From contig NZ_QBDX01000004.1 of assembly GCF_003129605.1 (NCBI RefSeq), positions 806,001 to 870,000 of the forward strand: a DNA stretch of 64,000 nt, in the 5' to 3' direction. This DNA comes from Hyphobacterium indicum. GTDB taxonomy: Bacteria > Pseudomonadota > Alphaproteobacteria > Caulobacterales > Maricaulaceae. This document shows positions 53,574 to 61,119 of this stretch, piece by piece (the stretch's first letter is position 1; every line of letters starts with the position of its first letter). The translations under genes and the position numbers were made by a program. The notes beneath the pieces were generated by a model. It saw only the letters and a list, made by a program, of their open reading frames with translations. It made no database searches and was not told where the DNA came from.

Positions 53574-54134
53574 TCAGCTTTTTTCAGGATTTCCGCCATC
53601 CGGCCCGGATCCGTCCGGATCCGCACCCTCCGCCGCGTCTTCCTCCGGCAGGATCACCGTGACCCGGCCTTCGCGCAGCGAGACCTCCGGCACATCCGCC
53701 CGTGTGAAGGCGACAAAGACGCGGCCCGACGGCGTATCGATTTCGAGCAGGTCACCGGCGCCGAAATTCTGCACCGCGGCAATCTTCCCCACCGCATCCC
53801 CCTCCGGCGAGACGGCATCGAGGCCCAGGAGGTCGGTAACATAAAACTCGTCATCCTCCGGCGCGGGCAGGGCCGCGCGCGGGGCAAACAGCTTTGTGCC
53901 GCGCAGGGCGGCAATGGCCTCGCGCTGCAGGCTTTCCCGGAAGGTGACGACAAAGCCGTCCTTCACCGGCCGCCATTTCACCGGCGTCAGTATCACCTTG
54001 CCCGCTTCATCCAGAAACGGGCCATAGCCGAAACAGGCCGCCGGGTCCGCCGTGAAGGACTGTATCCGGGCCTCGCCCTTCACGCCATGCGCGCCCTTGA
54101 TCCGGGCAATGGTGATGAGTTTGTTCTCTGCCAT
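53574..54134 (-). CDS. rimM: ribosome maturation factor RimM
   Basis: A 186-residue RimM. ITIARIKGAHGVKGEARIQSF at the N-terminus, FYVTDLLGLDAVSPEGDAVGKIAAVQNFGAGDLLEI (PRC barrel) and VPEVSLREGRVTVILPEE at the end are standard. It binds S19 and assists 30S head assembly. The ATG at 54134 (MAENKLI) fits homologues; an in-frame ATG at 54152 lies inside the intergenic repeat. The C-terminus carries about 25 extra Asp/Gly/Pro-rich residues. Followed by the exported-protein genes instead of trmD. Confidence 0.93.
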   Translation of the reverse strand: MAENKLITIARIKGAHGVKGEARIQSFTADPAACFGYGPFLDEAGKVILTPVKWRPVKDGFVVTFRESLQREAIAALRGTKLFAPRAALPAPEDDEFYVTDLLGLDAVSPEGDAVGKIAAVQNFGAGDLLEIDTPSGRVFVAFTRADVPEVSLREGRVTVILPEEDAAEGADPDGSGPDGGNPEKS

Positions 54135-54145
54135 TTGCGGTGTGG

Positions 54146-54255
54146 CTCCCACCCCTCCCCTTGAGGGGGAGGGTGGACGGACCGTCAGGTCCGGCCGGGT
54201 GGGGTGATGTTCCCACGACCCCCACCCCTGCCCCTCCCCACAAGGGGGAGGGGAA
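54146..54255. repeat. GC-rich palindromic repeat pair between rpsP and rimM
   Basis: Left unit: CCACCCCTCCCC-TTGA-GGGGGAGGGTGG plus the hairpin CGGACC-GTCA-GGTCCG, ending GGGTGGGGTGATGT. Right unit: CCCCCACCCCTGCCCCTCCCC-ACA-AGGGGGAGGGGAAGAA. The two units recur in the opposite order at 60128-60255. It lies within the operon, so it would be transcribed as stable hairpins between rpsP and rimM. Confidence 0.8.
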
Positions 54256-54273
54256 GAATGGCGTCGAGGAAAA

Positions 54274-54813
54274 CTAGCCTTCTTTCTTGTCGTCTTCTGC
54301 CGCTTCGGCCGGAGCCTCTTCAGCAGCGGCTTCCTCGGCCGGAGCTTCTGCAGCCGCTTCTTCAGCCGGGGCGTCCTCGGCCGGAGCTTCTTCAGCCGGA
54401 GCTTCCTCGGCCGGAGCCTCTTCAGCCGGTGCCGCAGCCGCCGCCTTGGCTTCTTCTTCCGCCGCCTTCAGCTCGGCTTCCTTCTCGGCCTTTTCGGCGA
54501 GACGTTCCTGGGCTTTCTGGCCCGGCTTGCCCTTGTTCGGGTTGTCGCCATGCTTCCAGGCATAGGTCTCCGGCGCCGCTTCATGCATGAAGCGCGCAAC
54601 GCGGTCGGTCGGGCGGGCACCCTTGGCATACCATTCGGCGATCTTTTCCAGATCGAGCTTCACGCGCTCGGCATCCTTCGGCAGCATCGGATTGTAGGAG
54701 CCGACACGGTCGATGAAGCGGCCATCGCGCGGGGAGCGCGAGTCGGAGATCACGATACGGTAGAAGGGACGCTTCTTGGAGCCGCCGCGCGACATACGGA
54801 TTTTAAGTGCCAT
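54274..54813 (-). CDS. rpsP: 30S ribosomal protein S16 with long acidic tail
   Basis: A 179-residue S16. The core (residues 1-100) starts [38 protein letters not shown] and includes YNPMLPKDA and the ...[10 protein letters not shown] motif. From about residue 115 it continues as a tail of repeated AEEAPAEEA, alanine/glutamate/proline units. S16 is usually 80-120 residues; alphaproteobacterial forms have extensions, but this one is long. AAGGAA precedes the ATG. It follows ffh by 41 nt in the same direction. Confidence 0.93.
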   Translation of the reverse strand: MALKIRMSRGGSKKRPFYRIVISDSRSPRDGRFIDRVGSYNPMLPKDAERVKLDLEKIAEWYAKGARPTDRVARFMHEAAPETYAWKHGDNPNKGKPGQKAQERLAEKAEKEAELKAAEEEAKAAAAAPAEEAPAEEAPAEEAPAEDAPAEEAAAEAPAEEAAAEEAPAEAAEDDKKEG

Positions 54814-54854
54814 GTGTTTGTTTCCTTGAGTGTTATACGATTGAACTGAGATGA

Positions 54855-56381
54855 TTATTTCTTGCCGAACCCGATCGGCAGGCCATCCGGGCCGAGTTGC
54901 GGTGCGCTGCCGCCCAGCCCCGGCAGGGTGGAGCCGCCGGACGCCGGCTTGTCCGCGCCGGGAAGGCCGGGCAGGCCGCCGGATTTGCCGCTGCCCTTCA
55001 TGCGTTCCAGCAGCGCCGGATCCGGTCCGCCGCCCCCCGGCGGGGTAAAGCCGGCCATCATGCCGCGCGGGCCTTTCTTGCCGGCCTTCTTCATCATGTC
55101 GGCCATCTGGCGGTGCATTTTCAAAAGCTTGTTGACTTCGGGCACGCCGACGCCGGCGCCCGCGGCAATCCGCTTGCGCCGCGACGCCTTGATCAGTTCC
55201 GGCTTCTTGCGTTCCTGCTTCGTCATCGAGGAGATGATCGCGCCCTGCTTTTTCAGCAGGCTGTCATCCATGCCGGCAGCGGCGGCCTGCGCCTGCATCT
55301 TCTTGTTCATGCCGGGCAAAAGACCCATGATTCCGCCCAGACCGCCCATTTTCTGCAATTGCTTCAATTGTTCGGCGAGATCGTCCATGTCGAACTTGCC
55401 CTTCGCCATCTTGCGGGCGAGGCGTTCGGCCTTTTCCTGGTCGACATCTTCGGCGGCGCGCTCCACCAGCGCGACAATGTCGCCGCGGCCGAGAATCCGG
55501 CCCGCCATGCGCTTGGCATCGAACCCGTCCAGCCCGTCGACTTTTTCCGACGTGCCGACAAACTTGATCGGCAGGCCGGTGACATGGCGCATGGACAGCG
55601 CCGCACCGCCGCGGCCATCCCCATCCATCCGCGTCAGGACGAGGCCGGTCAGCGGCAGGCGCTCATGGAAGCGCCGCGCGGTTTCGACCGCGTCCTGACC
55701 GGTCAGCGCATCGGCGACCAGCAGGGTTTCGCGCGGGCGTGTGGCGTCCGAAATCGCCTTCGCTTCCGCCATCATCTCTTCATCGATGGAGGTGCGGCCC
55801 GCCGTATCGAGGATGACCACGTCATAGCCCTGAAGGCGGCCGGATTGCAGGGCGCGCTTGGCGATATCCACCGCGCCCTGGCCCTTGACGATGGGCAGGA
55901 AGCCGGCCTCGGCATGGACGGCCATCTGCTGCAATTGCTCCATCGCCGCCGGACGGCGCGTATCGAGCGAAGCGAGGAGGACTTTCTTCTTGTCGCGGGT
56001 CTGGATGCGGCGCGCCAGCTTGGCGGCGGTCGTGGTTTTACCCGAGCCCTGCAAACCGGCCATCAGGATGACAATCGGCGGTTCGCCGTCCAATGACAGG
56101 CCTTCCGGCTCGCCGGTCCCGCCCAGAAGCTCGACCAGCCCGTCATGGACGATCTTGATGACCTGCTGGCCCGGCGCCACCGCGCGGATCACGTCCTCGC
56201 CGACGGCGCGCTCCTTGATCCGGGAGATGAAATCCTTGACCACAGGCAGCGCGACATCGGCTTCCAGCAGCGCCACGCGGATTTCGCGCAGCGCGGCCTC
56301 GACGTCTTTCTCTGAAAGCGCGCCGCGTCCGGTGAGGCTGTCAAAAACCCCGGAAAGCCGTTCTGTCAATGCGTCGAACAT
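54855..56381 (-). CDS. ffh: signal recognition particle GTPase Ffh
   Basis: A 508-residue Ffh (SRP54 homologue). N domain [21 protein letters not shown]1 [40 protein letters not shown] and [15 protein letters not shown] (G4/G5 region) give the NG domain; the M domain ([18 protein letters not shown]) binds signal peptides and 4.5S RNA. A long Gly/Pro-rich tail ends the protein. The ATG at 56381 has GGAGA about 10 nt ahead. It heads the operon ffh-rpsP-rimM. Confidence 0.95.
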   Translation of the reverse strand: MFDALTERLSGVFDSLTGRGALSEKDVEAALREIRVALLEADVALPVVKDFISRIKERAVGEDVIRAVAPGQQVIKIVHDGLVELLGGTGEPEGLSLDGEPPIVILMAGLQGSGKTTTAAKLARRIQTRDKKKVLLASLDTRRPAAMEQLQQMAVHAEAGFLPIVKGQGAVDIAKRALQSGRLQGYDVVILDTAGRTSIDEEMMAEAKAISDATRPRETLLVADALTGQDAVETARRFHERLPLTGLVLTRMDGDGRGGAALSMRHVTGLPIKFVGTSEKVDGLDGFDAKRMAGRILGRGDIVALVERAAEDVDQEKAERLARKMAKGKFDMDDLAEQLKQLQKMGGLGGIMGLLPGMNKKMQAQAAAAGMDDSLLKKQGAIISSMTKQERKKPELIKASRRKRIAAGAGVGVPEVNKLLKMHRQMADMMKKAGKKGPRGMMAGFTPPGGGGPDPALLERMKGSGKSGGLPGLPGADKPASGGSTLPGLGGSAPQLGPDGLPIGFGKK

Positions 56382-56411
56382 GTGTTCGCCGGTCTCCAAT
56401 CTCTGCTCCGC

Positions 56412-56500
56412 CCTTCGAGGCTCGCTTCGCTCGCGCCTCAGGGTGAGGTATGGTTTCTCACCTCATCCTGAGGTGCTGACCGCAGGTCAGCCTCGAAGGA
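56412..56500. repeat. inverted pair of CCTTCGAGG-CCTCAGG repeats
   Basis: First copy CCTTCGAGG (56412-56420), an inner CTCGC-TTC-GCTCGCG hairpin, and CCTCAGGGTGAGG (56436-56448). The second copy is inverted: CCTCATCCTGAGG (56461-56473), the inner palindrome GCTGACC-GCA-GGTCAGC, and CCTCGAAGGA to 56500. Outer arms are conserved while the inner hairpins differ. It lies in the 5' leader of ffh. Similar elements are common in alphaproteobacterial genomes. Confidence 0.8.
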
Positions 56501-56512
56501 TCACGCCAACAA

Positions 56513-56613
56513 GACACGGGAAATACCACCCCGGTGAGCGAGCCTTCGCCGACCGCGGGACCTCGCCGGTGTCTCAGCACCGGTCAAGGCAAGCATCCCT
56601 GCTTGCACGTGTG
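56513..56613 (-). ncRNA. candidate structured leader/small RNA upstream of ffh
   Basis: On the minus strand, a closing stem ACACG/CGTGT (56608-56612 with 56514-56518) encloses three hairpins: GCAAGCA-GGGA-TGCTTGC (56589-56606), CCGGTG-CTGAGA-CACCGG with a further CTTG/CGAG extension (56561-56588), and one near 56529-56560 with GCGA-AGGC-TCGC. It lies directly after a good TTGACA/TAACTC promoter. It matches no riboswitch I know; 4.5S RNA motifs (GGAAGG, AGCAGC) are absent. Pairing was done by hand. Confidence 0.4.
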
Positions 56614-56621
56614 AGCGGCGG

Positions 56622-56650
56622 GAGTTACGCGCCCGCGGCCCCGATGTCAA
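56622..56650 (-). promoter_or_regulatory. candidate sigma-70 promoter for the ffh operon
   Basis: Minus strand: TTGACA (56650-56645), exactly 17 nt spacer, TAACTC (56627-56622). Consensus -35, moderate -10. Predicted start about 56615 gives a leader of about 230 nt containing the structured region and the repeat. Confidence 0.55.
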
Positions 56651-56719
56651 GAAATGCGGCCATCCGCCACTTGGAAACCGGTCAGGCCCGCGGCTAGGAT
56701 GCGCACAGGGAGGATGCGG

Positions 56720-58144
56720 ATGGGGCAGGAGCTGGAAGATCGCGACTATGTCGACGAGCGGGAATTCCTGAAACGCCTGCGGGCGGAAACCCGTCTTGTC
56801 TCTGACTGTTTCCGGGACGAGCGCTTTGAAACCTTTGACCCGCCCATGATCGGTGCCGAGGTCGAGGCCTGGCTGCTCGATGACAACTGGCTGCCCGCGC
56901 CGGAAAACGAAGCCTTTCTGGAGACGCTGCACGATCCGCTCGCCACGCACGAGCTCGCCCGCTTCAATTTCGAGCTCAATCTCGATCCGCACGCTTTGCC
57001 CGGCGGCCTGCCGAAGCTGAAAGACCAGATCGGCAAGCTCTGGGCCGATTGCACGCAAGCGGCCAGCCGCCATGCCCTGAAACCGCTGATGATCGGTATT
57101 CCGCCAACCCTGATCCAGGACATGCTGTCCGAGGACACGATGACACCCTCCAACCGCTACAAGGCACTCAACGAGCGCGTCATGGCGGTAAGAGGCAAAC
57201 CTACACAGGTCGGGATCGCCCGCCGCGAACAGCTGGCACTCGCCCAGAACCATCTGATGATCGAGGCGGCCTGTACGTCCTTGCAGACCCATCTCACCGT
57301 CAACCCCGGCGAAGAGGCCCGGCTCTATAATGCCGCCCAGATCGCCGCCGGGCCCGTCACCGCCATTTCCGCCAATTCGCCCTTTCTCTATGGCCGCCGC
57401 CTGTGGGAGGAAACCCGCATTCCCGCCTTTGAACAGGCCATCGGCATTCCGTCTTTCCGGGCGCGCGATGGCGCCAAGGTCGGCCGCGTCACTTTCGGGG
57501 CGGGCTGGCTGCGCAAGGGCTTCATGGAGCTTTTCCTGGAAAATCTCGACGGCCATGAGGCCCTGTTGCCGATCATCGAGGCCGCGGCGCCGGAGAAACT
57601 GCGCCATTTCAAGCTGCAGAATGGCACGCTCTGGCGCTGGAACCGGCCGATCATTGGCGGCGATTGCGAGGGCACACCGCATCTGCGCATCGAAAACCGG
57701 GTCACACCGGCCGGACCGACCGCCATCGACATGGTGGCCAATGCCGCCTTCTTCATCGGCCTGACGCGCTTTATCGCCGCGCTGGAGACGCCCCCGGAAA
57801 CACGGATGGAATTTGCAGCCGCGCGCGCGAATTTCTACGCCTGTGCCCGGCGCGGGCTGGGCGCTTCGGTGCAGTGGCTGGATGGCGATCTGCATGATGT
57901 CCAACGCCTGATTTATGATCAGCTGGTGGGCGCGGCGCAGGACGGGCTGACCGCAGCGGGCGTGCCGGAACATGAAGCAAAAGCTGTATTGAGCCCCATT
58001 CGCGAGCGGGCCAAATCCGGTCAGAACGGGGCGGCCTGGCAACGCAGCTGGGTCAATTGTCATGGCCGTGATTTTCAGGGTCTGGTAGAAGCCTATTACG
58101 GCAATCAGCAGGGCGGGCGTCCGGTACATACATGGCGGATCTAG
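56720..58144 (+). CDS. glutamate-cysteine ligase-like (GCS2 superfamily) amidoligase
   Basis: A 474-residue protein of the carboxylate-amine ligase superfamily. IGAEVEAWLLD (the E-x-E metal motif), ARFNFELNLDPHALPGG, NHLMIEAACTSLQTHLTVNP and GPVTAISANSPFLYG are typical of GCS2-type glutamate-cysteine ligase, which uses ATP to join amino acids through an amide bond. The substrate may not be glutamate and cysteine. ATG 56720 has GGGAGG 6 nt ahead; ATGs at 56699 and 56714 are less likely. It overlaps the next gene by 13 nt. Confidence 0.8.
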   Translation: MGQELEDRDYVDEREFLKRLRAETRLVSDCFRDERFETFDPPMIGAEVEAWLLDDNWLPAPENEAFLETLHDPLATHELARFNFELNLDPHALPGGLPKLKDQIGKLWADCTQAASRHALKPLMIGIPPTLIQDMLSEDTMTPSNRYKALNERVMAVRGKPTQVGIARREQLALAQNHLMIEAACTSLQTHLTVNPGEEARLYNAAQIAAGPVTAISANSPFLYGRRLWEETRIPAFEQAIGIPSFRARDGAKVGRVTFGAGWLRKGFMELFLENLDGHEALLPIIEAAAPEKLRHFKLQNGTLWRWNRPIIGGDCEGTPHLRIENRVTPAGPTAIDMVANAAFFIGLTRFIAALETPPETRMEFAAARANFYACARRGLGASVQWLDGDLHDVQRLIYDQLVGAAQDGLTAAGVPEHEAKAVLSPIRERAKSGQNGAAWQRSWVNCHGRDFQGLVEAYYGNQQGGRPVHTWRI

Positions 58145-59133
58145 ACTTGCCCCTCCATCGCCTGGATGCCCTGCCGGATCTGTCGGCGATTGCCGCGCGC
58201 GATGTCCGCTCCGTGTTTCCGGAAAGCGCGCTGATTGCGCTGGAGGGTCGCCACACACAGCCGCTCTTCCTGTCTGTTCTGATCCACGGCAATGAAACCG
58301 TCGGCTGGGAAGCGTTGAAACGGCTTCAGGCCTGGCTGGCGGATCATCCCCTGCCGCGCTCCCTGCTGATCTTTATCGGCAATGTCCGCGCCGCGGAGCG
58401 GCAAGCCCGGATGGTGCCGGGACGCCCTGATTACAACCGCATCTGGCGCGCCGGAGAGACGCCCGAACATGATCTGGCCGCTCAGGTCACGGAGATCGTG
58501 CGCGGTGCCAGACCCTTTGCCGCCATTGATCTGCACAATAATACCGGAGCCAATCCGCACTATGCGCTGGTCCATCATGACCGGGCGGAAGATCTGCAAC
58601 TGACCAGCCTGTTTTCGCCCAATGCCATGCTGACCCGCAATCCGCCCGGCACCTGCTCGGAAGCCATGTCGGCCTTCTGTCCGGCCATCACCGCGGAATG
58701 CGGCCATTCCGGCATCGCCGCCAATGAGGAGGCCGCCTTCAATCTGGTGCGGGATATTCTGCATCTCGACCACTGGCGCGGCGCGCCGGACCGGCCGCTG
58801 GATGTCTATACCGTGATGGGGCGCATCCTGATCGATCCGGAGGCCCGCATGGTCTTCGAACATGGCGCCCAGGGGGATGTCGAATTTCCGGCCAGCCTCG
58901 AGAAATGGAATTTCTTCGACCGCCCGGCCGGCTCCACCTTTGCCCGCATTCTCAATGGCGGCAATCCGGTGCGCGTGACCACCGAAACCGGCCAGGACGT
59001 GACCGGTCTCTGCTTTGCCCGCGAGGGCGACCGCCTGATTCTGAAGCGGGATTTCACGCCCGCCATGCTGACCACGAATGAAGCGGCCATCCGCGCCGAC
59101 TGCCTCGGCTATCTGATGGAGAAAACCGGTTAG
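58132..59133 (+). CDS. succinylglutamate desuccinylase/aspartoacylase (M14-type) family hydrolase
   Basis: A 333-residue zinc hydrolase. LIHGNETVGWEAL gives the HxxE metal motif, DYNRIW the substrate arginine region, and IDLHNNTGANPHYA the third ligand histidine. TAECGHSG is the later conserved strand with the expected glutamate. The family deacylates N-acyl amino acids or cleaves small amides. The ATG lies 13 nt inside the end of the GCS2-like gene, so the two are coupled and likely act on the same compound. Confidence 0.82.
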   Translation: MADLDLPLHRLDALPDLSAIAARDVRSVFPESALIALEGRHTQPLFLSVLIHGNETVGWEALKRLQAWLADHPLPRSLLIFIGNVRAAERQARMVPGRPDYNRIWRAGETPEHDLAAQVTEIVRGARPFAAIDLHNNTGANPHYALVHHDRAEDLQLTSLFSPNAMLTRNPPGTCSEAMSAFCPAITAECGHSGIAANEEAAFNLVRDILHLDHWRGAPDRPLDVYTVMGRILIDPEARMVFEHGAQGDVEFPASLEKWNFFDRPAGSTFARILNGGNPVRVTTETGQDVTGLCFAREGDRLILKRDFTPAMLTTNEAAIRADCLGYLMEKTG

Positions 59134-59435
59134 GCGCGCAGCCGCCGGGCGAGTTCCGGCAGGGCGAAGACCAGCCACACCGCCGCCCAGATATTGCCGA
59201 GAAGGGGCAGCGGGATGATCCAGAGCGCGGCGCGCCAGCCCTGTTTTTCGAACAGGGCGATGATCACGGCCAGAAAGAAGAAGCCGAGATAGAGATCAAA
59301 CAGCGTCACCCGCCCCCACGGGTCGCTCATCAGCCAGCTGCCGGCCGCGCCGAAATCCCCGCCGCTCACCGCGAGCACGATCAACACGCCGAGCCCCAGC
59401 CCGCCCAGCGCCGTCAGTAGCCGCAATATCATCAT
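59130..59435 (-). CDS. hypothetical three-helix membrane protein
   Basis: A 101-residue inner-membrane protein with three segments: LRLLTALGGLGLGVLIVLAVSG, LFDLYLGFFFLAVIIALF and ALWIIPLPLLGNIWAAVWLVFALPEL. The SDPWGRVTLFDLYLGF part recalls a small DUF1475-like family, which is a tentative reading. It overlaps the M14-type gene's stop by 4 nt in a convergent arrangement. Confidence 0.65.
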   Translation of the reverse strand: MMILRLLTALGGLGLGVLIVLAVSGGDFGAAGSWLMSDPWGRVTLFDLYLGFFFLAVIIALFEKQGWRAALWIIPLPLLGNIWAAVWLVFALPELARRLRA

Positions 59436-59517
59436 CCCGTCCGCCTTTTCTGCCGGGGATGATTACGCTGCAGCGGCAGGGATGGATCAGTCATCACGCC
59501 GTCATCCTCCGGCTCGC

Positions 59518-59590
59518 TCTTTCTCCCCCTGCTTGCGGGGGGAGTGTCGCGTAGCGACGAGGGGGGCTCTTTGACATCGAGATCCTCCGG
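59518..59590. repeat. GC-rich palindromic repeat, copy of the 42.7-kb type
   Basis: CTCCCCCTGC-TTGCGGGGGGAG at 59523-59544 followed by TGTCGC-GTA-GCGACG and GAGGGGGGC. Its first 29 bases from 59518 are identical to 42728-42756. It lies between a convergent-to-tandem pair of minus genes in a 211-bp gap that otherwise holds no gene. Confidence 0.8.
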
Positions 59591-59646
59591 TTCCGCGCCG
59601 GCGCGGCCGGAGGAAGGCGCTTTGAATAAGGGCTGTGGATTTCCTT

Positions 59647-60030
59647 CTACCCGTCACCCTCCGACTTGATCGGAGGGCCCCGCCGGCTGACCCAGAGCAC
59701 GGCCAGGAACAGGCCCTTCATGCGCGGCAGCAAGAGCAGGACGGCACCGGTAATCGCCACCGCCAGAACCGGATAGGTGATCACCGCCGGCCAGCCCGAC
59801 ACCGCCACGCCGAAAGCCAGCGGCACCAGAAACGGGCCCAGCGACAGGACCGTCAGCCAGGCCGGGCCGTCTTCCGCCTCGATCCCCGAATAATCCGTGG
59901 CGCAGACCGGGCAGGTCCCGACCGGCTTCAGATAGGCGGAAAACAGATTGGCCTGTCCGCAGCGCGGACAGATCCGCCGGAAGCCGCGCCAGGCGGCCGT
60001 CATCAGCGAAGGGGTGTCCGTGCCACTCAA
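59647..60030 (-). CDS. DUF983 family protein
   Basis: A 127-residue protein of unknown function. RGFRRICPRCGQANLF and GTCPVCATDYSG form a paired CxxC zinc ribbon, then two membrane helices follow (WLTVLSLGPFLVPLAFGVAV and VITYPVLAVAITGAVLLLL). The TTG at 60030 is chosen as start: GGAGGA stands 9 nt ahead, whereas the ATG at 60003 and the distant ATG at 60084 have none. This makes the start MSGTDTPSLMTAAWRGF. DUF983 is often near cox and haem genes, not here. Confidence 0.8.
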   Translation of the reverse strand: MSGTDTPSLMTAAWRGFRRICPRCGQANLFSAYLKPVGTCPVCATDYSGIEAEDGPAWLTVLSLGPFLVPLAFGVAVSGWPAVITYPVLAVAITGAVLLLLPRMKGLFLAVLWVSRRGPPIKSEGDG

Positions 60031-60127
60031 TTGCGTCCGTCCTCCATCCGCGGCTGTTTGCCTGCATGCGCCCGATGACTTCATCCGGCAAGCCTGCCGG
60101 GCGTCTGTGCCCGCGAAGGCGGGATAC

Positions 60128-60255
60128 CCCCCACCCCTACCCCTCCCCACATTGGGGGGAGGGGAAAGAATTGTCTCGACGCTGAGCGTATTTTCCCCTC
60201 CCCTTGATGGGGAGGGTCGGCGATCCGTTCGGATCGGCGGGGTGGGGTGACATCT
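60128..60255. repeat. GC-rich palindromic repeat pair
   Basis: Unit R, ending CCCCTCCCC-ACATT-GGGGGGAGGGG, then a spacer of about 26 nt, then unit L, CCCCTCCCC-TTGAT-GGGGAGGG followed by GATCC-GTTC-GGATC and GGGGTGGGGTGACATC. The same two units occur at 54146-54255 in the reverse order. No coding capacity is credible here. Confidence 0.8.
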
Positions 60256-60489
60256 GGATGGCCCACCTCCGCCTTCCCCCGGCTTGCCTGCCCTCGTGAA
60301 AACGCGGGTCCGGAGGACCGCACCAATCCCCACGCGTCCGTCCGGGGTTAGACTGCGGGCATGACCGGTCCCCTGCCCCGCCCCGTGAGTTTCCGCGCCA
60401 TCGCTGAGATCGTGGATAAAACCGGAATCGTAGTAGTAGTAGGAGACAAAATTCCGGAAAATTGGAAAATTGTGGCAAAGCCGGGCCGG
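60256..60489. other. intergenic remainder without recognisable gene
   Basis: About 234 bp between the repeat and the stop of the gene at 60490. An open frame enters from 60361 on the plus strand and continues for 838 codons, but it overlaps three minus genes and has no family pattern. The stretch GTAGTAGTAGTAG and two GGAAAATTG units near 60430-60475 give it a locally lower G+C. Nothing else is seen. Confidence 0.5.
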
Positions 60490-61116
60490 TCAGCCGTCTT
60501 CCGGTTCGCGAACCGGGCACATATCGACCGGCTCACGGGTTTGCGCCGGAAACCGCGCCATCCAGCAATCCTCGAAAACCGAACAATAACAGACCTCGAC
60601 CGAGACATCCTGCCGGGCGCGGTCAAGTTCCTGCCAGATCGCGTAGCCGACAGGCTGGGCCTCGGCATCCGGCCGGCGGAAGACAATGTATTCCACCTCT
60701 TCCTGCGGTGCGAAAAAGCGGCCCTCCACGGAATCAAACAGGAAGGCCATCTGCCCGTCACGGAAAGCCTGGTGGACATAAGACAGCCGGTCTTGCGGCG
60801 GAATGTCATCCGGTATGCAGCAGCGGGCGATGAATTCCGACGTATCCCGGACCGGCTCGCCATCCCAGATCAGCTCCATATATCGGACTTCGGCCGGTCC
60901 GATTCCGGTATTGGTGAAGCTGAGGGTCAGCCGCCACTCCTCCATCGGCAGATTGTAATTGCCGGTCCCGTACTGGATGACGGGCAACACACTGGCTTCC
61001 AGCGTCTGCCGCTGAACACGGCTCTGCTCGACAGCGACGAACAGCGACGCCACCGAAATCACCACCACGCTGACCGCCACGGTCAGCTCGATCATACGTG
61101 TTGTCGTCAGTCTCAT
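60490..61116 (-). CDS. hypothetical membrane-anchored protein
   Basis: A 208-residue protein with one N-terminal anchor (MIELTVAVSVVVISVASLFVAVEQ) and a periplasmic or cytosolic beta-rich domain. LTFTNTGIGPAEVRYMEL-like wording (NTGIGPA) suggests a beta-sandwich, as in proteins annotated hypothetical with DUF-type extracellular folds. Cysteines occur in RCCIPDD, CYCSVFEDC and MCPVRE. Start at 61116 ATG. It follows the symporter gene by 3 nt in the same direction, likely cotranscribed. Confidence 0.65.
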   Translation of the reverse strand: MRLTTTRMIELTVAVSVVVISVASLFVAVEQSRVQRQTLEASVLPVIQYGTGNYNLPMEEWRLTLSFTNTGIGPAEVRYMELIWDGEPVRDTSEFIARCCIPDDIPPQDRLSYVHQAFRDGQMAFLFDSVEGRFFAPQEEVEYIVFRRPDAEAQPVGYAIWQELDRARQDVSVEVCYCSVFEDCWMARFPAQTREPVDMCPVREPEDG

Positions 61117-61119
61117 GGC

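Noticed and set aside
54287-54565. Ser/Ala-rich plus-strand open frame
   Set aside because: Mirror of the repetitive S16 tail on the other strand.
56500-56600. 31-codon minus-strand frame beginning MLALTGAETPARS in the ffh leader
   Set aside because: Arg-rich, no ribosome site of note, and the same bases form stable hairpins; judged structural rather than coding.
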